Positions 1 through 5,047 of a DNA stretch of 8,997 nucleotides are shown here, one piece after another; position 1 is the stretch's first letter; each line of letters starts with the position of its first letter. The notes below the pieces were generated by a model. It did not search any database and had not been told where the DNA came from. It saw only the letters and a program-made list of their open reading frames with translations. The DNA lies in contig JAOPYS010000074.1 in the NCBI GenBank assembly GCA_025964465.1, positions 1 through 8,997 on the forward strand, in the 5' to 3' direction. Origin of the DNA: Thermoleophilia bacterium. GTDB lineage: Bacteria > Actinomycetota > Thermoleophilia > Gaiellales > SKUG01. Made by a program: the position numbers and the translations under genes.

Positions 1-945
1 CGTGATCCGAAGCCAGCGCCCACCGAGACGGGGCCGGGCGCCTCGGCAGCCTCGCTGGCGCGCGTCGCCGCCACCTCGATCTCCGACGGCTTCAGCGGCG
101 TCCTGCGCACGTTCAGCGGGCGCGTGCACGACGGCGTCGAGGCCGATCGCTCCGACACCACCGTGGCGCAGCAGCTGCCGACGGTGAGCGCCGGGCCGCA
201 CGAGGCTCGCCCCTCCGCCGCTCGCCTGCGCGCGACCAAGCTCGACCTCCTGCCCGGAAAGCCCGATGCGAAGGCCGCCCGGAAGCTCGCCGATGCGGCG
301 CTCGCCAAGGTCGACTGGTCCAAGCCCGACCTCGTGGTGTGGGTGCCGGCCACCGACGAGCACTACTTCCCCTCCGCGATGCGCGCGGGCGTGAAGCGCC
401 AGTTCGGCGACCGCGCCTCGACCGTGCTGCTCGACTACCCGGCCGATTGGAACTTCGCCGAGAGCGTCTCGACCGGGATGGAGGCGCTGCGCCTGTTCCT
501 GGCGGGCGTGGCCGAGCACGGCGGCGATCGGCGCGTGCTGCTGGCCGGGCACAGCCAGGGCGCGTGGGTGATCGGCGACGCGATGGCCGACCCCGCCGTG
601 CACGCGGCGGTCGACCGCGCCGTGCTGCTGGGCGACCCGGGGCTCGCGGTCACGCACTACACCGACCGTCGCGACGCCAAGGTGGTCGAGGTCACCGATC
701 GCGGTGACCGCCTGGGAGCGCCCGTCGACGGGCGCGAGGCGCTGCTCGAGGGCATGTCGCGCATCGACCGGGGCGACACGGTCGGTGGCGGCGCGGAGCT
801 CGCCGGCGTCGCCGTGCACAACCCGCAGCTCGCGACGTACCTGGCCGCGCGCAGCGTGGACCCCGGGCAGTGGAAGGACGACCCGCACCGCTACGAGCAC
901 GCGATGGGCGACGCGGCGACCTTCCTGGACGCCGGCACTGCCTGA
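1..945 (+). CDS. Cutinase / PE-PPE-type serine alpha/beta-hydrolase (5' partial)
   Basis: The frame is open from the first base, so the true start lies left of the window; the GTG at 124 is only an internal codon. 314 residues are visible. The first ~80 are Ala/Ser/Thr-rich and low in complexity, probably a linker. A hydrolase core follows: a beta strand (LVVWVPA), a YPADW segment after a second strand, and the nucleophile elbow AGHSQGAW with Ser at visible codon 185. G-[YH]-S-Q-G is the cutinase/PE-PPE form of the GxSxG motif, and 'YPA' plus a helix ahead of it fits that family. Candidate catalytic Asp residues are codons 233 and 236 (TDRGDRLG); candidate His residues are codons 273, 296 and 300. 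The expected reaction is hydrolysis of an ester or lipid; the substrate is unknown. Whether it is exported cannot be judged because the N-terminus is missing. The peptidase gene starts 43 nt downstream, apparently from its own promoter. Confidence 0.8.
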   Translation, partial: RDPKPAPTETGPGASAASLARVAATSISDGFSGVLRTFSGRVHDGVEADRSDTTVAQQLPTVSAGPHEARPSAARLRATKLDLLPGKPDAKAARKLADAALAKVDWSKPDLVVWVPATDEHYFPSAMRAGVKRQFGDRASTVLLDYPADWNFAESVSTGMEALRLFLAGVAEHGGDRRVLLAGHSQGAWVIGDAMADPAVHAAVDRAVLLGDPGLAVTHYTDRRDAKVVEVTDRGDRLGAPVDGREALLEGMSRIDRGDTVGGGAELAGVAVHNPQLATYLAARSVDPGQWKDDPHRYEHAMGDAATFLDAGTA

Positions 946-952
946 TCCGCCG

Positions 953-989
953 TGAACCTTCGCCCGCCGGCGGGCATACAGTGGGTACA
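953..989 (+). promoter_or_regulatory. Candidate leaderless promoter of the zinc peptidase gene
   Basis: TACAGT at 977-982 matches the actinobacterial TAnnnT -10. The next start codon, ATG at 989, lies seven bases beyond its end, which is where transcription would begin, and no Shine-Dalgarno sequence is visible between them. This suggests a leaderless mRNA. A weak -35 (TGAAC around 953-957) sits about 19 nt upstream. Confidence 0.45.
962..975. repeat. 14-bp perfect palindrome after the hydrolase gene
   Basis: GCCCGCCGGCGGGC equals its own reverse complement. It lies between the hydrolase stop (945) and the peptidase start (989), directly upstream of a -10-like TACAGT (977-982), so it would occupy the -35/-10 spacer. 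It could be an operator, or a weak 5-bp stem with a CCGG loop acting on the hydrolase transcript. There is no T-run. The same 16 bases (961-976) recur at 1551-1566. Confidence 0.5.
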
Positions 990-1687
990 TGATCCTCTAC
1001 CTGGTCCTCACGATCCCCTTCGTCATCCTCGGCATGGTCGCGCAGCGTCGCGTGACCAGCACGTTCCAGGAGTGGTCGCAGGTGCGCGGCCAGAGCGGGC
1101 GCACGGGGGCCGAGGTGGCGCGCGCCATCCTCGACCGCAACGGGCTGCAGGACGTGGAGGTGCTGCACACCCCGGGGTCGCTGTCGGACCACTACGACCC
1201 GCGCACGCGCACCGTGAACCTGAGCGACAACGTCTTCCCGTCCAACTCGGTGGCTGCGGTGGCGGTCGCGGCGCACGAGGTGGGGCACGCCATCCAGCAC
1301 CAGAAGGCGTACGCGCCGCTCGCCATCCGCAGCGCGTTCTTCCCGGTGGCGTCGTTCGGCTCCTCGGCCTTCATGCCGTTGTTCTTCGTGGGCATCATCC
1401 TGGCGAGCGCCGGTGCGGCGCTCGGCCCGACGGTCATGCTCGTCGCGATCGCGCTGTTCGCGCTGGGCGTGCTGTTCCAGCTCGTGACGCTGCCGGTGGA
1501 GTTCGACGCGTCGCGTCGGGCCAAGGTGCAGCTGCAGGAGTTGACCCTCGCGCCCGCCGGCGGGCAGGAGGGCGCTGGCACCTCGAAGGTGCTGTCGGCA
1601 GCGGCGATGACCTACGTCGCGGCCGCACTGGCGGGCCTCGCGCAGCTGGCCTACTTCGTGCTGCAGTTCGTCATCCCGCGCAACTAG
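989..1687 (+). CDS. YugP-family membrane neutral zinc metallopeptidase
   Basis: Encodes 232 residues, close to the usual length of the YugP/Zn_peptidase_2 family (PF04298). Residues 1-18 form an N-terminal membrane helix. A soluble part carries LSDHYDP (about 65-71) and the zinc motif HEVGHAIQH (His96, Glu97, His100), where the two His bind zinc and Glu97 is the general base. A hydrophobic stretch (about 115-168) probably spans the membrane twice and ends in LPVEFDAS, whose Glu171 is a good candidate third ligand. A last helix lies near 205-230. The predicted product is an integral membrane protease; the physiological substrate of this family is not established. The ATG at 989 puts a membrane helix at the N-terminus as in homologues, and appears to be the first base of a leaderless transcript. 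The gene is apparently monocistronic, with a strong hairpin 29 nt after the stop. Confidence 0.95.
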   Translation: MILYLVLTIPFVILGMVAQRRVTSTFQEWSQVRGQSGRTGAEVARAILDRNGLQDVEVLHTPGSLSDHYDPRTRTVNLSDNVFPSNSVAAVAVAAHEVGHAIQHQKAYAPLAIRSAFFPVASFGSSAFMPLFFVGIILASAGAALGPTVMLVAIALFALGVLFQLVTLPVEFDASRRAKVQLQELTLAPAGGQEGAGTSKVLSAAAMTYVAAALAGLAQLAYFVLQFVIPRN

Positions 1688-1715
1688 TCGCGGCGAGGAC
1701 GCACGGCGAAGACAC

Positions 1716-1752
1716 CGAGGGGCCGGATGCGACATGCGCATCCGGCCCCTCG
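1716..1752. terminator. 16-bp perfect hairpin between convergent genes
   Basis: Arms 1716-1731 and 1737-1752 pair without a mismatch around the 5-nt loop ACATG. It lies 29 nt after the peptidase stop and 29 nt after the stop of the opposing gene, so it can fold in both transcripts. There is no T-run on either strand, so it is either an actinobacterial-type U-less terminator or a 3'-end stabiliser. Confidence 0.7.
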
Positions 1753-1773
1753 ACCGTCCCCAAGGGGTCGGTC
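1752..1773. terminator. Second, smaller hairpin near the stop of the minus-strand gene
   Basis: GACCG (1752-1756) pairs with CGGTC (1769-1773), and CCCC (1758-1761) faces GGGG (1764-1767) across a T/T mismatch with a tight loop. It sits 7 nt beyond the stop of the 1781-2545 gene, directly next to the larger hairpin. The two could act in tandem on the minus-strand transcript. Confidence 0.35.
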
Positions 1774-1780
1774 GTGTCGA

Positions 1781-2545
1781 TCAGTCCCAGTTGAAGTCGC
1801 GCGGCCCGTCGGTGAACCAGCCCTCGGCCGGCTCGCGGTCGGCGCCCTTCTTGCGGCCGAGGCCGAAGAAGCGCGGCTTGGTGCGCGAGCGCGAGCGGCT
1901 GGCGGCGGCGGGCTCGTCGGCCCACGCGCCGGAGGACACGAGCGGCTCGTCGGTGTCGATGACGATCACCGGCTGCTCGCCGGTGGGAGCCTCGTGGCCG
2001 AGCTGCGCGGCGCCGGGGGCGATCGCGTCGGTCACGGTGGCGCTCGGCGTCGCGACCGGCTTGTCGAAGCCGTGCATCTCCACGGGCAGCGCGTCGGCAG
2101 CAGCGTCCTCGCGCGGGCCGACACCGCCGGGGAAGCGCAGCACGTCGGCGTTGGCCGGCGCGAACGGCTGGCCGGGCGTCTCGTCCTCGTCATCGATGTC
2201 CTCGACGAGCGAGAGCATCGGCGCCATGCCGGTCAGCGGCTCGAAGGGGCGGTCGGCGAAGGCGGGCTCGAGGGCGGTGGCCGCCTCCATCGCCTGCTCG
2301 GGGGACGGGCCGACGAGCACCTGGGTCGGCTCGGCCGACACGGCGGGCGTGTCGATCGGGGCGTCGGCAGGCGCCATCACGGTGGCTGCGTCGAGGCCGC
2401 GATTGGCCCCGCCCGGGTAGCGGTCGAGCGGATCACCGACGTCGTACCGCGCGAGCGGCATGACGGTCTCGATGCCGACGTTCTGCTTCTTCAGCGCGAG
2501 GTGGTCCTCGATGGCCTCGGTGAAGACGGATCGGGCAATGCTCAT
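1781..2545 (-). CDS. Uncharacterised acidic, probably disordered protein (254 aa)
   Basis: I do not recognise a family. Three parts can be seen. Residues 1-22 (starting MSIARSVFTEAIEDHLALKK) look like an amphipathic helix. Residues ~50-210 are rich in Pro, Ala, Asp and Glu with an acidic run (VEDIDDEDE, 114-122) and look disordered. The C-terminus has a basic patch with two Phe (RSRSRTKPRFFGLGRKK, 217-233) and ends in aromatic residues (GWFTDGPRDFNWD). There is no signal peptide or membrane helix, so it is probably cytoplasmic. Structured ends joined by a disordered linker suggest an adaptor or scaffold, but that is inference. The ATG at 2545 is preceded by AGGGAG 12 nt away; the frame stays open further upstream, but that stretch covers the promoter and the neighbouring lipoprotein and is not coding. 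It is convergent with the peptidase gene. Confidence 0.8.
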   Translation of the reverse strand: MSIARSVFTEAIEDHLALKKQNVGIETVMPLARYDVGDPLDRYPGGANRGLDAATVMAPADAPIDTPAVSAEPTQVLVGPSPEQAMEAATALEPAFADRPFEPLTGMAPMLSLVEDIDDEDETPGQPFAPANADVLRFPGGVGPREDAAADALPVEMHGFDKPVATPSATVTDAIAPGAAQLGHEAPTGEQPVIVIDTDEPLVSSGAWADEPAAASRSRSRTKPRFFGLGRKKGADREPAEGWFTDGPRDFNWD

Positions 2546-2587
2546 GGAAAGTTCTCGCTCCCTGGGGGTCGGGCGGGCTTCGCAGCG

Positions 2588-2593
2588 ACTGTA
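2588..2593 (-). promoter_or_regulatory. Candidate -10 element for the 254-aa acidic protein gene
   Basis: Read on the minus strand this is TACAGT, the same hexamer seen ahead of the peptidase gene. It would give a leader of about 36 nt containing AGGGAG. No good -35 is visible. A small inverted repeat (GTCCG-AC-CGGAC, 2599-2610) lies just upstream, in the spacer region, and might be a regulator site. Confidence 0.4.
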
Positions 2594-2658
2594 GCAGCGT
2601 CCGACCGGACTTCGGCGAGGTCCACGGCGAGGTGCGCCATGGACGGCCACGCCCCCGG

Positions 2659-2677
2659 CCGCCCCCGGACGGGGCGG
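2659..2677 (-). terminator. GC hairpin 3 nt after the DUF3105 gene
   Basis: CCGCCCC (2659-2665) pairs with GGGGCGG (2671-2677) around a 5-nt loop. It begins immediately after the minus-strand stop (2680-2682). No T-run follows, so termination is plausible but unproven. Confidence 0.45.
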
Positions 2678-2679
2678 GG

Positions 2680-3318
2680 TCAGCTCGGCTTCTTGCCGGC
2701 TCCCATGGCGCCGCCGCCCGTGTCCTCGGTGAACAGCTCCGGGCCCTGGTCGCGGTAGTTGTCGATCATGTACTGCAGCCCGGCGGCGCTGGGCTTCTTG
2801 CAGTACAGCTGCGTGGTCCACGCCATGTAGTACACGCCGTTCTTCGGATCGGGCTTCCGCGGCTGCAGCACGAGGTGGTAATCGTTCTTCTTCACCTGCG
2901 AGCGGAGCTTGTCGACCTCCTTGTCGCTGAGCCCCTTGTAGGAGATCACGATGTGGCCGTGCTCGAGGTTGTGCGTCGTGGCGACGTCCGCCTGCTGCTT
3001 GTCGTAGATGCCCCACTCGGCCGGGATGTCGTAGTGGTCGCCGCTGTGGGGCGGGTTGTGCTTGTAGTCGACCTTCTTGTTCGGGTCGCCCGTGTGCGTG
3101 CTGCCCTCGCTCTCGAACTCGTCGGGGCCGGTGCAGCCGTCGCGCTTCTTGACCTCGTCCGTGAACTTCTCGTTCGAGACGCGCGCCTCTTCCGTCTGCG
3201 ACTGCGCCGAGCTCGACGAGTCGGCGCCGGTGGGCTTGTACTGCTTGCCGAACTGGCCGCACCCGGCGGCGATCAGTGAGGCGAAGGCGATGAGGGCGAA
3301 CAGCAGGATCCGGCGCAT
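2680..3318 (-). CDS. DUF3105-domain lipoprotein
   Basis: Encodes 212 residues. The N-terminus is a lipoprotein signal: MRR, a hydrophobic stretch, then SLIAAGC with Cys20 as the lipidation site. The mature protein starts with a Ser/Gln/Thr-rich tether. The core matches DUF3105 (PF11303): THTGDP (H75), the NPPHSGDHYDIPAEWGIYD block (about 88-106) and THNLEHGHIVISY (115-127). The conserved His residues H75, H91, H95, H116, H120 and H122 could form a metal site. Cys62 and Cys173 could form a disulfide, in keeping with an extracytoplasmic location. The function of DUF3105 is not established. The ATG at 3318 is supported by the signal sequence. A -10-like TAGATT ends 6 nt before it without a Shine-Dalgarno, which suggests a leaderless mRNA. 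It is divergent from the 3479 gene, and 134 nt separate its stop from the start of the next minus-strand gene. Confidence 0.92.
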   Translation of the reverse strand: MRRILLFALIAFASLIAAGCGQFGKQYKPTGADSSSSAQSQTEEARVSNEKFTDEVKKRDGCTGPDEFESEGSTHTGDPNKKVDYKHNPPHSGDHYDIPAEWGIYDKQQADVATTHNLEHGHIVISYKGLSDKEVDKLRSQVKKNDYHLVLQPRKPDPKNGVYYMAWTTQLYCKKPSAAGLQYMIDNYRDQGPELFTEDTGGGAMGAGKKPS

Positions 3319-3324
3319 GCGGGG

Positions 3325-3330
3325 AATCTA
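3325..3330 (-). promoter_or_regulatory. Candidate leaderless -10 of the DUF3105 gene
   Basis: On the minus strand the hexamer is TAGATT, a good TAnnnT element. Six bases (CCCCGC) separate it from the ATG at 3318, so transcription would begin at or next to the start codon. No clear -35 is visible. Confidence 0.45.
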
Positions 3331-3349
3331 GCAGAGGCGATCGGGGTTC

Positions 3350-3371
3350 CTCGCGCGCGGGCGCGCGCGAG
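3350..3371. repeat. Alternating-CG near-palindrome in the divergent spacer
   Basis: Arms CTCGCGCGCG (3350-3359) and CGCGCGCGAG (3362-3371) are exact reverse complements separated by GG. Alternating CG of this kind can adopt Z-form DNA or a cruciform under supercoiling. It lies upstream of both divergent genes (starts at 3318 on - and 3479 on +). Confidence 0.7.
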
Positions 3372-3395
3372 CAGGGGGGCGCGGGACATGGCATG

Positions 3396-3415
3396 GGTGC
3401 GCCCTTGGTGCGCCC
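3396..3415 (+). repeat. 9-bp direct repeat at one helical turn
   Basis: GGTGCGCCC occurs at 3396-3404 and again at 3407-3415, an offset of 11 bp. That places both copies on the same face of the helix, overlapping the expected -35 region of the 3479 gene, so a regulator site is possible. Confidence 0.45.
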
Positions 3416-3433
3416 CGCGACGGTCGGCGGTGG

Positions 3434-3470
3434 TAGCCTCGCTGCGCTCGCAAGGTACGCAAACGGGAGG
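3434..3470 (+). promoter_or_regulatory. Candidate -10 and ribosome binding site of the 3479 gene
   Basis: TAGCCT at 3434-3439 fits TAnnnT; transcription would start near 3446. GGGAGG at 3465-3470 is a strong Shine-Dalgarno, 8 nt before the GTG at 3479, and decides that start. No convincing -35 is visible. Confidence 0.45.
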
Positions 3471-3478
3471 AACGAGCC

Positions 3479-4243
3479 GTGCAGCTCGGAGTAGGCAAGA
3501 CACTGTTTCCGGGATGGGCTTCGTCGCTGACGCTCGTCAAGGACCACGGCCAGTCGGCGGTCGGCTTCGCCACCGCCGCCGTGAAGGCCGACACCGGCGC
3601 CGCTCGGCTCGATTACGCCGTGCGCGCCCTGACCAGCTTCGACCACGCGATCGACAACACCCGCGCGCTGCCGGTGTCGTGGTTCGTGCGTCGCGCGCCC
3701 ATGTACTACCGCGGCTACGAGGCGGCCAAGCAGGCCGTCACGCTGCTCGTGGCATCGGGCCTGGTGCCCGGCGCCCGCCAGCACGTCGGTCGCCAGACCC
3801 TCGCCGCGGCCAAGGAGACCTTCCTGACCGGCGTCGAGACCGCGCGCTCGGATGCCTCGCGCTACGGCGTGCACCTCGCGTCCGGTTGGCTCGAGGCGAC
3901 GGCGGAGGACGCCCTCACGGGTGCGCTCATGCTGGACAAGACGAGCACCACCGGCCGTGCACTGCTGGCCAGCGTCGCGCAGGTCCGCGCCGCCGTGGCC
4001 CGCAAGCAGGGCGTGGACGACGTGCTCGTGCACACCGTCTCCGACCTGTTCGACCGCGCCACGTCCGAGCTGGACGCGGCGATCGCGGCCGCGCCCTTCG
4101 CGCGAGCCGCGTCGGGTGCCGACCAGCAGCGCGCGTTCGTGCGCAGCGGTGAGCTGCTCGTCCAGGCCGAGGCTGCAGCGCGCGCGCTCGTGGCCGACGC
4201 CCCGGACGACAGCGTGTTCGACCACATGCCGGTCGCAGGCTGA
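3479..4243 (+). CDS. Uncharacterised helical protein (254 aa)
   Basis: I do not recognise a family. The sequence is rich in Ala, Arg, Asp and Val with no signal peptide or clear membrane span; it reads as a mostly alpha-helical cytoplasmic protein. A distinctive segment is PVSWFVRRAPMYYRGYEAAK (about 66-85), followed by long helix-like stretches (about 105-165 and 165-240). The GTG start has an excellent Shine-Dalgarno. The early GVGKT (residues 4-8) is not a Walker A, because the Gly four residues before GK is missing. The next gene starts 5 nt after the stop, so the two are almost surely co-transcribed. That neighbour is a small tail-anchored protein, so this protein may work at the inner face of the membrane through it; this is inference. 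Confidence 0.85.
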   Translation: MQLGVGKTLFPGWASSLTLVKDHGQSAVGFATAAVKADTGAARLDYAVRALTSFDHAIDNTRALPVSWFVRRAPMYYRGYEAAKQAVTLLVASGLVPGARQHVGRQTLAAAKETFLTGVETARSDASRYGVHLASGWLEATAEDALTGALMLDKTSTTGRALLASVAQVRAAVARKQGVDDVLVHTVSDLFDRATSELDAAIAAAPFARAASGADQQRAFVRSGELLVQAEAAARALVADAPDDSVFDHMPVAG

Positions 4244-4248
4244 GCGCG

Positions 4249-4515
4249 ATGCGCAACCGCCTGCGCCGTGTCGACGCGACCCCCGGGGCCTCCGCCGGCC
4301 CGGGGGCGCGCGACGACTCCGAGCCCGAGGAGCTCGTGCGGGACGCCGCGGAGAGCCTCGTGGCGGCGCTGCACGAGAGCGACACCGCCGTCGAGGCGAT
4401 GGGCGATTCGGGGGGCTCCACCCCTGCCGCGCAGGGCCTGCGTCGCTGGCACGTCGGGCTCGCCGGGCTGCTGCTCGCGGCGCTCGGCATCTTGGTCGCC
4501 CGACGCCGCAGCTGA
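4249..4515 (+). CDS. Small tail-anchored membrane protein (88 aa)
   Basis: I do not recognise a family. A basic start (MRNRLRR) leads into an acidic, probably helical stretch (about 22-52, DDSEPEELVRDAAESLVAAL). A Ser/Gly/Pro linker follows, then one hydrophobic helix at 68-84 and a basic tail ARRRS. By the positive-inside rule the C-terminal arginines would be cytoplasmic, so the topology needs testing. The start follows the previous stop by 5 nt, indicating translational coupling. The last codons overlap the promoter of tRNA-Ala: TTGGTC (4492-4497) lies inside the coding region, and the -10 begins just after the stop. Confidence 0.75.
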   Translation: MRNRLRRVDATPGASAGPGARDDSEPEELVRDAAESLVAALHESDTAVEAMGDSGGSTPAAQGLRRWHVGLAGLLLAALGILVARRRS

Positions 4516-4521
4516 TACACT
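4492..4521 (+). promoter_or_regulatory. Promoter of tRNA-Ala
   Basis: TTGGTC (4492-4497) as -35 and TACACT (4516-4521) as -10 are 18 bp apart. Transcription would start around 4528-4530, a few bases before the mature tRNA at 4535. The -35 lies inside the end of the 88-aa gene. Confidence 0.6.
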
Positions 4522-4534
4522 TCCGACGTTCCAT

Positions 4535-4607
4535 GGGCCTGTGGCGCAGTTGGGAGCGCGCCTCGTTCGCATCGAGGAGGTCAGGGGTTCGAATCCCCTC
4601 AGGTCCA
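4535..4607 (+). tRNA. tRNA-Ala (anticodon CGC)
   Basis: A complete cloverleaf can be drawn. The acceptor arm is GGGCCTG (4535-4541) with CAGGTCC (4600-4606) and discriminator A4607. The D-stem is GCGC/GCGC. The anticodon stem is CCTCG/CGAGG around TTCGCAT, giving anticodon CGC, which reads GCG. The T arm is AGGGG, TTCGAAT, CCCCT. Base pair 3:70 is G:U, the hallmark identity element of alanine tRNA. The CCA end is not encoded (CTC follows), so it is added after transcription. Confidence 0.97.
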
Positions 4608-4613
4608 CTCCTT

Positions 4614-4658
4614 CGGGCGTCGGTCACGGCAATCGCCGGGCCGGCGCCCGTTTTCGTT
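4614..4658 (+). terminator. Intrinsic terminator of tRNA-Ala
   Basis: 4614-4625 pairs with 4639-4650 (with two G-U pairs). After a single bulged A, CGGC (4627-4630) pairs with GCCG (4635-4638) around AATC. The ~16-bp stem is followed at once by TTTTCGTT (4651-4658), the only classic stem-plus-T-run terminator in the window. Confidence 0.9.
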
Positions 4659-4684
4659 CCCAGCCCCCGACGAGACGAGACGAC

Positions 4685-5038
4685 GTGCGTGAATTGGCCG
4701 ACTCCCGCTGCGTGACCGGCCTGCTGGCCATCCTGCTCGCGCCGTTCGCGCTTGCCTCCGCTCGCTACCGCGACGAGATCGCGGGGATGCGGCAGGGCCT
4801 CGACGCCGCGAGCGGCGGGTTGTCGCAGCTGGTCGTGCAACGCGAGACCGCCGTCGTCCTCGCCATCCTCGTCATCGCCCTGGCCCTCGGCACGCTGCGG
4901 GCCGTCGGCACCGAGCGCGCCGCGCCGGCGACGGTGCGGGCGGTGCAGGCAGCCCTCGTGGTCGCCGTGGTCGCGTCGTGGGTCGCGCTGCACGCCGCCC
5001 TCGGGCCGATGCACGAACTCATGGACAAGCTCCGCTAG
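4685..5038 (+). CDS. Small three-helix membrane protein (117 aa)
   Basis: I do not recognise a family. Three hydrophobic helices are visible: 10-26 (TGLLAILLAPFALASA), 55-72 and 85-106, with a charged loop (27-54) between the first two and a charged tail (HELMDKLR). The GTG at 4685 is the first in-frame start after the tRNA terminator and keeps the first helix; GTG 4712 is an alternative that shortens the N-terminus, while the ATG at 4787 would lose helix 1. The Shine-Dalgarno is weak (GAGACGAG). No promoter is evident between the terminator and the start, so expression may depend on read-through from the tRNA promoter or on a site I cannot see. The stop is 9 nt before the SulP gene, so the two are likely one operon and this protein may be an accessory of the transporter. 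Confidence 0.75.
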   Translation: MRELADSRCVTGLLAILLAPFALASARYRDEIAGMRQGLDAASGGLSQLVVQRETAVVLAILVIALALGTLRAVGTERAAPATVRAVQAALVVAVVASWVALHAALGPMHELMDKLR

Positions 5039-5047
5039 CTCGCTGCG

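Noticed and set aside
1..187. A 61-codon Arg/Pro/Ser-rich frame at the left edge
   Set aside because: It is an out-of-frame shadow of the hydrolase gene, whose frame is open from base 1 and leads into the conserved core.
3488..3502. GVGKT near the N-terminus of the 3479 protein as a Walker A motif
   Set aside because: GxxxxGK[ST] needs a Gly four residues before GK, and the motif lies at residues 4-8 without a preceding strand. No Walker B is visible.
4535..4684. tRNA 3' end as an integration site for a mobile element
   Set aside because: No integrase, no direct repeat of the tRNA end and no change in base composition is visible nearby.
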